Below, piece by piece: positions 27,001 through 42,000 of a stretch of 64,000 nucleotides of DNA. The DNA is from Hyalella azteca (lineage: Eukaryota > Arthropoda > Malacostraca > Amphipoda > Hyalellidae). A model generated the notes under the pieces. The model worked only from the letters and a program-made list of their open reading frames with translations. It made no database searches and had not been told where the DNA came from. Within the stretch, counting starts at the first letter, position 1, and each line of letters opens with the position of its first letter. Both the position numbers and the translations under genes were made by a program. Location of the stretch: positions 86,876 through 150,875 of the forward strand of contig NW_025947428.1 in NCBI RefSeq assembly GCF_000764305.2. The letters are read 5' to 3'.

Positions 27001-30000
27001 TTAAGGTTTAATTTGAAAAAGATCATTTACTATAGTAACAGCCTCAGCTTTTATTGAATTAAGGTTTAATTAGGAAATGAGTTGAGAAAATTATTTAGCA
27101 ACCGCCTTGGGTATTACAGCATTAAGGTTTAATTAGGAAATGAAGTGAAAAATTATTTAATCGATTCAAAGATGTATAAATATCAGGGACTTTCTCATCA
27201 TAATATGTTTAAATTGGAACGCTTGCGATTTATAATAATAGGTAAATGATGCCCAATAACAAGTGAAACGCTTTTAAGGTTCAAGGGTGGCAACCAGCAC
27301 CGATAATGAATGTGTTATCTTCTCCAAAAACACATTATCCAAGATCATATTTGAATGCCTAGAGACAATTATTAAAAACTATTATTAATTCGGGCAAAGT
27401 CAACTGTCGCTGTAAACGTAACAAGAGAAAAAAATATATTTTTCGTCTAAAAAAATATAAGTTTAGTCGTAGTAAGTAAAAGTAAGTTTCATCTATGGTA
27501 AGTTAAGTCTTTCAGCTATTTCAGTTTGTCACTTCGTAAGTCATGAGACTTAAAGCGACATATCAGGTGCCCAAGACGTTGAACGCACCTTCAGCGCCAG
27601 GAGTTTGGAGAGGAAGACATTGAACGCACCTTCAGCGCCAGGAGTTTGGAGAGGAAGACGTTGAACTCACCTTCAGCGCCAGAAGTTTGGAGAGGAAGAC
27701 GTTGAACGCACCGTCAGTGCCAGAAGTTTGGAGAGGAAGACGTTGAACGCACCTTCAGCGCCAGGAGTTTGGAGAGGAAGACGTTGCACGCACCTTCAGC
27801 GCCAGGAGTTTGGAGATGAAGACGTTGAACGCACCTTCAGCGCCAGGAGTTTGGAGATGAAGACGTTGAACGCACCTTCAGCGCCAGGAGTTTGGAGAGG
27901 ATTACGTTGAACGCACCTTCAGCGCCAGGAGTTTGGAGAGGATTATGGTGTCGTTGTTGTGAGCGGCGATGAAGAGAGCCTTGCACTGGTCGTCCCTGTG
28001 CTATTTCAGTTTGTCACTTCGTAAGTCATGAGACTTAAAGCGACATATCAGGTGCCCAAGACGTTGAACGCACCTTCAGCGCCAGGAGTTTGGACAGGAT
28101 TATGGTGTCGTTGTTGTGAGCGGCGATGAAGAGAGCCTTGCACTGGTCGTCCCTGGCGTGGTTCTTAAGAAGCATCTCCACCATACCCAGGTCGTGGTTG
28201 CGACAAGCTTCCACCAGAGCGGTGGAACCTGGAACGTCGCTACATCATTTATTTGCTCTTAAAAACATGAATGCTTTTGCAGTGTCAGAGCAAACTAAAT
28301 ACAGTTTTTTTCATCTAATTTTTAAGGAAAAAATATTAAGTAACGAGGCACGGTTAATTTATAAAAAATGTAACGTTAGTTAAATATTTTTGTTAGGATC
28401 GGCACAGTTCACCGCTCATAAATTGAGTTTACAACGAGAGCTCGTCTAAGACAAAACAACATGTCGTAAAATTCTGTATTCAACATGTCATAAAAATTCA
28501 ATAAGTCAAAACGAGAATCTTATCAGAATTGTGATAATAAAGATTTGAGTAGAATATGAGAAATTTTCTGTTCATCAATGTAATTAATTATGAAAATAGT
28601 ATTTGAACACGAGTAAGTCATCCGTTGCTTGACTCTCGTAAAATGCAAAGACATAACAAGGCAAGATTGTAAATCTTAACGCTAGCACAATAAAGTTGAA
28701 AAATATGGGTCTCACACTACATATTTTTAACATGAATAGGTGCATGTAACTAAGTACTTTTAAATTGGGTCTAAACACTTGCAAAAAGAATTTGCGATAA
28801 AAAAACAAAGAGAGGTTCTGAAGGTAGCTGCAGGATGNAGGACTTAGTTTTGAAAAGAAAAATTCAATAGCACTGGAATATATCTTTTAGGCACAGGAAG
28901 GAGTTTTGATAACTGAATTCATAACTGTGAATGGTGTGGGAGAAGCGTAAGATACAAAGAACATACATGTTTCTTGTCAGAGTTGCAGAAATTATATGTT
29001 GAATATTTGATATTGTAAGTGCAGGTGACGGACTTCAATGAAAAGGCCTTTCAGGTGACCGGGTACTTTTGAAAGCAGACAACAAAACAACGCTGCGTAT
29101 AACGACATCAAGTGATGCTCAGCATTTGATGAAGTAAAATGTAGTAACACGGTAAGGAAAGAGCTAAAAACTCTACATTGGTAATATCTGAATACGTAAT
29201 AGCAAAAATCAACGAGACATCAGGAAACCTAAATGAAAATGAAATAATTTGTCATGAATGTGATAAGTACAAAAATAGAAGAGATATTATGAAGAAGAAC
29301 TTGCCTGTGTTGCTGTTGCAGTAGAGATCGATCTCAAATGGACACACAGTGTCCTCTTTCTCGTCACCAGATTTTGCTTCTGGGCGACTGAGGTTTAGTT
29401 TTGACATGAGCGCTTGAATGCCTCCAGATATTCTAGCGCCTTTGCTAGGACTTGTAGCAGCTATTTTGCCAGGACTTTCATCGATAGATTTATGAGAGGT
29501 GTTGTTGTCTCCCTCACTCTGAGACGTGGCACAACCGTCACTTGCTTCCCGTTGTTGTGAACCATTACTGGAAGAGGAAGGTCCTGCAGCTTCCTCCGCC
29601 AGACGGGTTCTTGTCTCTTGCTCCTGCAGGAGGCGTTCCTGCTCCAGCTCCTCTCGTGTCTGAAGGAACATTAAAATTTAGAATAAAAACTTGTATAACA
29701 TTTCTTTTAATAAGCTTTTGCCTATGATCATACAACTCAAAGCCGACACAATAATTTCATGATACTATTTGAAAATTACTAAAAAATTGTATAAAAAATA
29801 GGGCAAGGAAAAAGCAAAGTAAAATTTCATTTATGCCGGATATACCAACGCTAAATAAGTGCAGGTTACTGATGAAACAGACCTTAATTTTGACAGCAGG
29901 CACTCTAAGTTTGAGCATCAAGTCAACCATCTTGTGGTTGGCGCAGTAGCTGGCCAGGTAGAGGGCGCTTTGCCCCGTCACGTCGCGCAGGTTGCAGTCG

Positions 30001-33000
30001 AACCCGAACTGGTATTGCCATCTGCCTGTCTTGTCTCTGAAATACCGGCAATATGAGGCTAACATCTAATGCTTATTAACTAAAAATTTAAAAGCAAAGA
30101 ATGGAGTCCAGCTCCAGCTGGAGCTGAACTCCAAAACGTTTTCTATAAAGATATGAATTTTTGTGGACTATTCTTTGCTTTTAAATTTTCAGTTAACTTG
30201 CGATTTAAGCAAATAAGTGACATCAATTCTCTATTGCTTATTATTATGATTCCTTATTAATGCATGGTTACGAGTTTTGATAGTGATGACCTCAGAATTC
30301 ATTGTTCAATTTAATTGACTACCTTTAACCGTACGGTTACAAATAATATCAGTACAATTACTGACAGTGCGAAGAAGAATTATAATGTTGTTAGAGGATA
30401 GTGACTTTGTTCTGCACCTGAAGGTGGTGAGACAGTGAGGAGGGTAGGGGTAGGAGAGCAGCAGGGTGAGTATGTTCATGTGGCCGTTGATGATGCAGGC
30501 GTGCAGAGGAAGCCATTTCTCCACAGTGTAGACGCTCGCCAGGCCTGGGAACCTCTGCCAACAACATTTAAATTAACATGAATACAAAAATTCAAAAGAT
30601 AAATAGATAGGAGCCTGTATCAAAAATTATAAGAAGGATCAGAGGAAGAAGGTAAATTCATGCAAGAACATAAAGTAAAAAAATAAACAGTTCAGCAAAG
30701 ACCCGGCATAACCGATTAGCCATACTATGAATTAAACTTTGATGTAAACATTTTTCAATTATCTGCGCTGGCACTGAATAATATGACATTTTTTTTACTT
30801 GCAATCATTTTCGAACTTTCAGCTTCGAAACTTCAAAAAATTCTATAATGATTTAAAATCTTGCAATTTCTCTTATAAACGTTCTTAATTATAGAATAAT
30901 TTTTATATCTTGCAATCGCACTTAAATTTGTCTGATAAATTAAAATAACTTTATAATTGTAACAAAACGGTTGAGGAGCATATAAAAAAATATAACTCAG
31001 TACTCACTGCAGTGAATGACAGAGAGCGCATTTTCTCGTCGACGAAAACGTGAAGTCACGGACAGACAGACGGACATGACGAGGACAATAGGGCATTTTT
31101 TCCATAAATAAGAAAATGCGCTAAAAAGATATATTCGCTAAGGATAAAATAGATAAATTTAATGTCACGTCAAACTCTATCACCTTGAGAAGCATCTCGG
31201 CAATATCCTTCCTGCCGCAGTTTGCTGCGATGTACAGCGGACTGTACTTGGTGACGGGATGTATCCTGTCGTCCGCTCCACACTCCAGCAGCAGCTTCAC
31301 CAGCTCCTTGTGGCCCTCCTCGCAAGCTCTGCACGTCGCACATGGATTAGGTATCAAGGTAAGTGATATATTCCCTGCAACTATAAACTAATGAGATATT
31401 CTCGCCATATTGCCGGCATTAGCGCTATATAACCTTGGAAATCCAAGCCCGGCTGGGAGCAAAAATGTTCTTGAAAAAGGATAAGGATTCCAAAATTTTC
31501 AGTCTTTTAATTCTCATAGAAATACGATATAGATAAATAATAGCCGTATTTTATATATAATTCCATGTAAATCTCTATATAATATACAAGAGCCACAACA
31601 GTTCTCACTTGTACAGGAGCGTGTTAGCTCCATTGGGCGCTGCGTTCACGATGACAGGAGCTTCATCACCCACATCTCTGAGTAACGCCCGCGCCTGTGC
31701 GACGTCACCCTTGGAGCACGCTTCTAGTAAGGCGCCATACAGCTCTTGTCGTGCCTGCTCCCGGGCATCTGCAGGTAAAATCAGGAGTATTGTATTTCAT
31801 AATAATTTTTGCTTAATGGCACAAGTAAAACGTCTTTTATGTATATTAATTGTTCAAGAACGCTAGTGTAAATGGATATGCACGAGTAAACAGGCATATG
31901 ACGAGTATTGTCGTAAACAAAATAAAGAAGGATCGTTCACTGCAAGACGTCCCGTAACGAAAAATTTGCACTGACCATGTGCAAATTTGGCACTCTGATC
32001 AACGTGGCAACGCGTTTCATCTTTTAGAATAATTGAGATAATTTAGAGAAACCGCAATTCTTCAGTGTTTAGCCCGGCAAGTTGAGTACGAAAACATGGT
32101 CACGCTGCCGACCGAGCAAAACAAACGCGGATCATTCTGCCTGGCTGCTAGTTCCGCACGCTAGCTTCAAACGTTCACATCGCCGCGCAACAGTGGCTAA
32201 AGTATCGTGCTGGAGATTTGCAGAAAAACATTTCTTTTACAAAAGCCATCGTCAATTATTTGTTATACTATAACAAACCATTTTTATTGTAAGTGACTAG
32301 GTATATCTACCGTATTCTATCTCTTTATTTTACGGTCCTGAGGCTGATAATCCTCGATCATTTCTAATGCAACCTACTCATCCTAAATTAACAATTGTAT
32401 CAGATAACTGGAAAACGAGGCAGAAGAAATATAATAATGGAGTAAATTTCGACAGTACTAACACTCTAATAGACACTCCGGTCTCCAGTACTAAAACTTA
32501 GCACTTGAGCTAATTTGTCCATTAAAATAAAAAATAATTAGATAACTTAGGTAATAGCTACATTTTTTTCATTCTATGATTAATGATTCTATTTCCAGTG
32601 TATGCCAGTATGCACTGCTAAGTGCTAGGTATTCATTTTGTTGATAAAATAGTGGAAAGAGAAAGAATACTCAAGTTGAAAAGAAAGTAGAATTATATGG
32701 TATAAAAATGAAGAGTATTGAAGCAAAGAATGGAAAGAAAGAACAGCATGAAGAAAATAAAAATGATGAAAAAGTATGAATGAATATAACATTATATGCT
32801 AGCAATTGGCAGGCTTGGAAAAGTTGGAATATAGGTATCTACTTGGCATAGTGGCAAAGCAGAGAGTTTTTTAGACTCTCCCTCAAGTTCATTTTTGAGT
32901 CCTATAAGTAGACCAGTAAAGTATCCTGGATACCAGCATTATAATACTTAAGAAATTTGTTTAAATCTTGGGTAAATGAGTAAATTAAAAATGAACTGAT

Positions 33001-36000
33001 TCTAAAAAAGCTCTGGTTTGCCACTATGCTACTTGGTAAGGCTCGACTGGATTTTTCAAGCCATGGTTTTGTGGATTCATGTGCCGCTGTGCCCAGGGCT
33101 GGAAAAGTCCTATTTTTGTCTGAAATATCGCAGCTCTAGACTAATATCATATACCTAATTTCAGTAGGTATGAAATCTCGCGGCTTGAATGTCATAAATT
33201 TTTGTTCAACTGAAAAATCGCGGTTTGCTCTTCGCAAACATGTCATTTCATAACATTTCCAACTTGCGCAATCCGCATTGATTACCGTTCCCACCAAAAT
33301 ATCTTGCAGAAAAAACAAACATCGTAATGTAAACAAATCAACTAAATGTTTTGTTGAAAAGAGCGCATAGCTGCGGTCATGTCAAAGTGGTCAGACTGCA
33401 TTAACACGTGCTCATCTTACAGTAAAGACAAATTTTATTGTTGCAGTTTGCCTGTTTTGGGGTAAAATTAGAGATTTGGGGTAACACGTGCATGGACTTA
33501 GTAAATAAATTCGCGCCTCATAAATGACTTTTCATGGCTGAGATATGGAATTCACGGCTTGGTGAAATGGAATCACAGCTCGAAGAAATGGAATCACGGC
33601 TGGCAAATCCACAAAACCACGGCTCAAAACATTCAGTCACGGCTTGCCAAATAGATATATTTCATGCCAGGCCGTGCCCATGATCCATCATCCCACGACC
33701 CACGTTACCCCAAATCTCTAATTTTACCCTTAAACAGTCAAACAGCAACAAAAACCATTTGTCTTTTATCTTCGCTTGAGTGGCAACAAGCATCTACCTT
33801 TAGTTTAGGGCTGGGGCCGCAACTAAAGCTTTCGGCCATTTCCAGAACCTTGAGATTTATGCCAGATGAATTACCTTGTATATAATTGTTAATAAAAATT
33901 CAAGATCAGGCTGCTAGATTACAAATGTATTAAAAAAATTGTCGTGATCAGCTGCAACTCTGCAAGATTTCAGAAATGACAATGATTAGGAAAATTCCAA
34001 TCCTGAATTATGGCAACTGATCACATAATAATGCAGTCTGACTGCTCTGACATGAGCGCAACTATGCAATCTTCAACAAAATGTTTGGGTTGACTCATTA
34101 TCATTATTCATTATGTTCTGCAATCTGCAGGATATTTTGGCTGGAGCTGAAGTACTGCAAATTGCAGAAATTAAAAATAATTTTATGAAATGACATGTTT
34201 GCAAAGTGCAAACTGCAATTTTTTCAATCTAACAAAAATACATGAGATTAGAGCCACAAGATTTCATACCATCTGAAATTATACAATATTAGTGCCACAA
34301 TATTTCAGAAAAAAGTATGACTTTTCTTGACTTGTATGATGGTAGTACGTAGTAGAGGCTAGTTAATAGTGAGTACTGAGGAAAATATCTACTCTTGGAA
34401 CTGCAACTGTTTTTTTTTTTTCAAGCCGTGGTTTTGTGGATTTGCAAGCTGCAATTCCATTTATTTGAGCTGTTAATTTAATATTTTTACCATGAAAAGC
34501 CATTTACAAGCTGCAAGCTTGTTTGCAAAGTCCTGTGCATTTGTTATCCCAAATCTCTAATTTACCCTAGAAAGAGCAAGAATAACATTTGTCTTCAATT
34601 TAGAGGCAACTGATCATGTGATATTGTGATAATGCAGTCGTGACTTGACAGCAACTGTACAATCTCTAACAAAACATTTTGGGTTGACTTGTTATGCTGG
34701 ATAATTATTTTAGGAGCATGGTACTAAGTACGGCAGAAGTTGAAAATTTTATGAAATGACATGTTTGTGTAGTACCGGTACCACAATTTCTTCAATCAAA
34801 CAAAAATACATGAAATTAGAGCCGCAATATTTCAGAAAACAGCAGGACTTTCCCCAACTAGAGTGTAGTTGGGGATTCTGTTCCCACCTCTACTGCATGT
34901 TGTTCGGCGTGAATGTGAATGCTTTTAGTGTGATTGCCTGGATTTACAGGTGAAATTAAAGAACAGTTATGAAAGGATATTTGTTATATGTGTGACATAG
35001 GTGAGAGAGAACCTGGGGAACACCTGATTTTGGAGTGTGATGCATATGAGAAGAGACTGGAAATGGTGAGAGTGATGCTGGATGAGAAGGATGATGGTGT
35101 GATGTATGAGAAAAAGGGAAACAAATGGATTGCGATGATAGTGGGCAACTGTGGGTCTGTCAACAGAGGTGACTGCTGCCATGACCGAGAGTGCAAAGGT
35201 ATATTTGGAGAGTGCTTGGAGAATGAGGGCGAGGAAGAAGTTGGTGAGAATGGAGGCCAGAGAGGCAGAAAGAATCAAGCAATAACAAATATTGACAGTA
35301 ACAATAATAATTTGATGGACACTAATAATTATTTGGGGCCTGAGAGATACCAATATTTAATATGAACCTTGAAACTACAGTACAATAAGTAGGGTAGCAA
35401 TATGTTATAGACCAAATAACTTTTTGCTTGAAGTTCTTTTCCTTGTTACATCTTACTCTTAACACAAACTTTCCCACCCTTTGGCCTCAAGCCTTTGCTA
35501 TAATATCCTCTCTACCTGTCCTCATTTGCCTTTTCTGCTACTGAAAAATACTAATATGTGATGCAGGGCAGTTAGCTGATTTAAGGCCAGACCAAACTCA
35601 CAGAAGTCCTATTCAGGGCTTCACACCCCAAATCCATCCACTCGACTATCAACACATGAGTAACAAGTTGTCACAAAAGCAATCTGGAATATTAGGCCAA
35701 AGTTTTGATGTACTAAAAGCTCCAAGTTGAAGCAGTATTATATCTTCAAAGAAGTAGTTTTCCAGTATTGTTAGAAGCTTGATTTCCTATAATTTGAAGA
35801 AGATATTCCTTTTCCTGTAGTAAGGGTAAAATTAATTTTTTGAGGCAAGATGCACTGCTAGGTTTATGTTTTGGAAGCCTGTTTTGACCATTGGAAAATA
35901 AATTGATGACTTAAAATGGTATCATGGCAGGATAAATGTAATTGGCACTGCCAAAGGTGCCAATTCGGCAGGATACAAGTTGGCAAAAATCCTGTTATGA

Positions 36001-39000
36001 CCTCAAAAGTAGATTTATATCGCATTTGATTCAAGTTAGACTGTGAGACAACTTGTATAATGGAGTACCAAACCTATACCTCTGTGTATGCAGATAGTAA
36101 TACATCATATTTTGCCCCATTTTAATTGCCAAAAAACCCAGACATTGATTGCACTTTTCCAGATTGGCACTTGGTGATGCCAGTTAAACATGGCCAAACA
36201 TCATCCGGATTTGATTTTTTGCCGCAAGCAGCCGGGCGTAGCGATAGGACGGCTCTGCGAAAAGTGTGACGGCAAATGCGTGATTTGCGACTCCTACGTA
36301 CGACCATGCACGCTCGTCAGGATATGTGATGAGTGTAACTATGGCTCGTATCAGGGACGCTGCGTCATCTGTGGTGGACCTGGTCAGTGAGATGTTGCAG
36401 CATAGGTAATTAATGCTGCAATAATGGGGGAATTAATGCTAATAGTATGGGTATTAATGATAATAGTATGGGGAGTTAATGCTAATAATATAGGGTATTA
36501 ATGCTGCTAGTATCTATTACGTTGCAGTAGTAATTTAATATCATGATTTTTGACGCAGTAATGTAGTTAGAACTCATGACGTATTAAAGCGTCGTGGGGC
36601 GCTCAACAGCGAGAAAGCTTAAACTTGTGCTAGTTACGAGTTTAATCGTGAAAACTTGTTATTATACGTTAAATTTGTAACAGAGTATTATTATTATGGA
36701 TTATCTACATAAGGTATTATATTATTTTTCCACCTCATAGGTGTTGCTTCGTGTATTTTGCAGTATATGTGCAAATAATGCTTTGTTTTGCAGGGGTTTC
36801 GGACGCGTACTATTGCAAAGAATGCACGGTGCTGGAGAAGGACCGAGATGGCTGCCCCAAGATCGTTAACTTGGGGTCATCCAAGACCGATCTCTTCTAC
36901 GAACGCAAGAAGTATGGCTTCAAGAAGAGATGATTGCTGTTGCAACTAAACAATTACAATATTTTGGTCAGCATCTGTTTTATATTCCATTATTTTCTAA
37001 GCTTAACTGCCGTCATTAGTCACTTCGTTTAGAGAATTAATAATTTTATTCATTTTCAGCTGTCAAGAGTCCCGTTAAGTATTCGATTAATTATGTGCAT
37101 TAATTTACCTAACGTGCATCGTCTTTTTCAATAAAATTTTTGGTCAGTCGCGCTTTTCGTTATCCACAATTATTTCAACGATAGAGTTTTTACATTCACG
37201 AATTGATGATTCGAGGGAATTTTAAACTTGTGAAAATTTCGCAGACGTCATTCAAATGTTACTGAATAGATTAGGCGAGAAAAATTGGGAAAAACTAATG
37301 TCACACCAGATGTCACAATAGTGTCTAAAATTTAATTTTACGGCTCAATTATGATTTATTGTCATGTGATGGTCATATTCAAAAGCTAATGTGGAGTTAG
37401 GCGTTAAAATCTTATATTAATTTTACAATGAGAGTCTTACCCTAGCGACAGCATCTACACCATTCTAGCACGGAGCCCTATTTTAGGCGAGATAACCGAC
37501 CTCTCGTGGCGCGTAAACGCCGGGGCTTGAAATAAACGTAGGCTTCAGCTGCCGTCTCTGCAATACGGCCTCGGTGGCGCATCACAATACGCCGCATCGC
37601 ATACGTCGGCAGCTACGACTTGAAAATTCGCATTTGTGTACAGCTTCCAGATAGATTTTGTGGAAGGAAACTCTCTTTTTTTGCAGTCAAATTCGAGTAT
37701 CACTAAAAAGCCAATGCTGACTGCACTCGCTGTGGTATAGTATTCCTTTCAGCATGATGTTACAGTTCGTTTATCGATTTTTTTTATCATCGGTAGAACA
37801 TTTATTTGAATAGTCAATTGCGCTAAGCATCAAAAATTACGGACGTCGCTCATGCAGAACCTCCCTAATTGCATTGGAATAAATAAACTAAGACACCTAA
37901 TGATATATGAGATCACCATCACAGACACTTTATATCACGGATCTGGATGGTCGGATTCGTTCAAACGATAATCACACTCAACCGGCCCCAGCCTAGCCCA
38001 GCCCGCGACGAATGCACCAAAGGTGAGACGACGTCGTACAGCACGGAGTTCGAGATCACGTCTCTTGCCTCTTGACTACTGCCCGTCTGGCAGCGGCCGA
38101 CAATCGATAACCGCACCGCAACCTTCCAAGTGCATCGCAACACCTCTGGCCCTATACAACGTCAGCGTGAATGAAATACGGTGCACCGCAGTACCGAGCC
38201 AACATTTTCTAGTAAACTCTATATAGCCTTATTCGTTAACTAGCGCCGTGAGCAAGCTACCAGTTCTTATTTGAATTATCAGAATGATCAATATTCTCGT
38301 TTGTTTTACTGGTATTCTTGGTCCAGCCAATAAATTTAGGTCCATTCGAGTAGTTGGTCAGGGAAAGGAGCGTTAATGGGCGCCGCGGCAGCAGGCAACC
38401 TCCAACTGGTGGACGAGGGAAAGCGGAATGCGGTTCTCGGCGCTGCGACAGGTGCAGGGTCAGTGGTGCACGCGTGCACCACCACGAGACAATTTAAACT
38501 CGATTACAAATGGACTAAAATCTCGTAACAAAAATAATCTTCTACAGTTCCATAGTATTACCATTTGTAAATGATCTAATTTGAGTGATGGTGAGCGGAT
38601 AAATATGTGTTCATGGAGAGCTCGCACTATCGTCCAGTTACTGGCGTGCTCACAGAGCGCTCACACCAGCGTCCAGTTACTGGCGTGCTCACAGAGCGCT
38701 CACACCAGCGTCCAGTTACTAGCGTGCTCACAGAGCGCTCGCACCAGCGTTCAGTTACTGGCGTGCTCACAAGGCGCTCGTACCAGCGTCCGGTTACTGG
38801 CTCGCATCGTTATCGCGAACTATAAAACTAAGCTAAGTCGAAAGTTTTCGTTACTTTGGGCAAATATATTTTGAATGATGAAACGCTCAACCAGTTTTTT
38901 GTACCTTGATCCTAGAAAAATAAACTTCGAGCCAGATGCTACTTTTATTGATTATTTTGAACTGTAACTTTTAAATAGCTTTTCGATTAGCGCGCTCACC

Positions 39001-42000
39001 AAGTATGAAACGACACAAGAATTAATCGTTACTGTTCACACGATCATGACAATTTATTGCGGTTGCAATTAGAACTAATGATCGCTAAATCAATGCTAAT
39101 GCAGGTGCATATTGAAGAAACAAAGGGCATATATTACGATGCACATGGTGAAGGCAGGGCACGCAAACATTTGGAATAGTAAACGATGTTTTTTATGTAA
39201 ATAATTGATGTCGCTATCAACCAGGTAAAGAAACAATGGACGATACAGCACAGTCATGTTCTTCGATGCATAGATAAATATTGCTTCACGAGAAATAAAC
39301 AATTTGTTTACAGGCAAAATAGCGTAGGGTGAGATGCGTGTCAGTTACCAAAACTGTGTTACGCAAGAGCCGGAGCGACATTCCTGGTCCGTAATAGAGG
39401 CTCCTTTATTGCTGGATAGAGAGCCGCATGAAACCTGGCCGCATCCGCTAGGACCTATACTCTCATATGCAGTTCTTTCTCTTGTGCCTTGTCATGTGAT
39501 GTATAGGGCGCTATGTTATGTATAAGGTGCTATATGTGATGTGTAGAGCGTCATGTGATGTACAGAGTGTTGTGTGATGTACAGCGTGACATGATATGTA
39601 CACAGTGTCATGTGATGTAAGAGTGTCATGTGATGTGTAGAGTGCTATGTGATGTGTAGAGTGCTATATGATGTGTGCGAGTTCTTTGCGATGTATGGAG
39701 TGTGAAGTGATGAGTTCAACAGGCATGAATGTCTCATGCTTGTGTCTTATCCTCCCTGGGACACTCATCATAAGGACTGTTCCACACCGTTGGTATTCAC
39801 ACATAGCAGTCGTCGGTAACAGACAACCGCTGGAGCGATGGTTCACATAGCGCTGTAATTACAACCGCATCCAGTTCCTCTCCCTTCTTGCTTTCATTGC
39901 TAAGCTGTCATGTAAGTTAATAGTTTTCTCAGCTCACGACTACTCCGTATTGCCTTGAATTTGTTATTGCCTTGAATTTGTTATTATTATAGTTATTTGA
40001 TTTAAGCAGGTTTCATTGAAGACCAGAGAATTCGTTTTATTTACAATTTTCTTATTAGTTTTTTTTTTCAATAGATCGAACAATAATTTTCTTTTGCACT
40101 GGTAAATCGAAAATCAGGGTACAGATGGACATTTTTATTTCTTTAACAACGTTTCGAATGTATCAGTCATTCATTATCAAGTTACAAGGCGCATTGAATG
40201 ATTTGAGTTAATTTGATGCATACATGATATCGGACGCATTTGCTTGTTGTAAGAACGAATGACTTTTCAATAAAAATAACAGCAAGCGCTAGTCGGGATT
40301 TGGCCAACACAATTTGTTTGGCCACGAAACTTAAATGTCGTAAAATATTCATTATGAAACCTTCAAACAAAATTGCTCGTCTAAATAACTGCAGGTTTTT
40401 CTAGCAGTATCCCTCACACGCAAACCGCAGTTTTGGTAGAGAAAGAAGCCACAACAAAAGTGAATAAATAAAATTAGAAAAAGAAGTTTAGAATTGTGCA
40501 TTATTATTAAACCCCGTACTTATTATCACTCCATAAATGCACAGACCGTCGCCTTCGCACAAATACGTCGATCGAGAATACTCTAGAGAGGGCTGTGATA
40601 TTCTCTAGAGTGATCTCTAAAGCTCCATGAGATCTCAGAGTACCTCAGTCTGAAGCACCCCTTGATATCTAGAGCGTTCCTTTATATCTGAAGTGCACTT
40701 CCTCTAGCCCGCAGTTTGGTTGTAACGACGCATTGAAAGATTTGAAATAAACGATCATGATGGAAGACAGCAATAAGATAAATGGCCGGGTATGGGAATG
40801 GGCTCTAGTTAAACAAAGTAAACGAATACAAGAAAAGGGTTTTGCAGGCATCGGGAAAAGGTCAGATTGACGTAAGGAGGCGGCCAAAGTGTCTTGGGAT
40901 CAAGAGACGATCTCTGCGCTCTTGTAAACTTCTCTTATATGACTATTTCAGAATTTTTCCGTCTTCATAGCAGAGGTTCTTTGTGATTAAAAGTTTTACC
41001 CTCATCATATGAGAGTTTTTATATATTGCTCGAAGAAACGTCGGTGATTATAAGGAACAGAAAATAAGATACACCGAGGAGCAAGCAACAGCATCGTGCA
41101 TCAGCTGGCCCAAATGAGGGCAGATATGCGCGATCATCAGAGGCGGCGATTCATCGTGGCCTGGGACTGCTACGTCCGAAACAGATACCAAGGATACTAA
41201 GACATATCAAGAAGTGGACTGCAGTGTATATACTGCCTAGCAATAACAAAGACGAAATGAAGGCCTGAGGATTAGACCCGTCATTGAAGTGGTACCGCGT
41301 TCACAGGAGACAGTGCCAGAGTATTTACAGTTCAGCTGCCGCAGCATATAGCAGTGGGCAGCTCACTAGTCCAACCTAAGTCCAACCTAACCGTAGAAGA
41401 TCTGTAGCCTTAACACGTTGACTACGTATTGGAACATATGCGTACCACGAAATGTATTTCTCCAGGAGGTAGTGGTACACAATTCAGGTTGCCTAAAATC
41501 GGCCAAATCCGAGAACAAAAAAGGCCAAAAAAGGCCAATAACTCAATGTATACTAGTAGTTTATTTGTAGGTTCCGCTATAAAAATTCCATTTATTTTCT
41601 TTTTGCAGCATTTAAAATTTAATTAGGAAGATCCCCTATCATAAATTTTAACCGGCCAACGTAATTGAGAAAAACTAAATCACGGAATTTGTCCGGAAAA
41701 AATGTCCGTCTGGCAACCCTGCTTAAAAAAAGTACAAAAAATAAAATAATTGTACAAGATGAAGCAATCGGAGTCAACGTGTTATAATGTCTGCGCGACA
41801 TATTCACCCAACTCCCGAGAAAGAAAAAATCATGACACGCGATAAAAAAAAGCGCACTTTTGATATTTACTTTAGATAATTTGATATTTAAATAGCACAC
41901 TTTTTATTTAGTTTTGATATTTACAAGGAACAATTGGGTCAGCACCTTCTTCAGCTCCTCGCTACTTGACCACGAACTATTCTACGTTTCTACCCCCCTG

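Larger units (their letters stand above)
31769..36189. other. Lrrk intron, left of nested PHF5A
   Basis: No Lrrk exon found. It holds a hAT-type MITE (32847-33028), a foldback region of inverted repeats (33035-34860) and a LINE remnant on the plus strand (34988-35362). The last 250 bp before 36190 should carry the PHF5A promoter and 5' UTR; I see no clear TATA box. Confidence 0.6.

Noticed and set aside
27728..27910. plus-strand open frame with repeated [19 protein letters not shown] units
   Set aside because: Product of the 41-bp array, not a gene.
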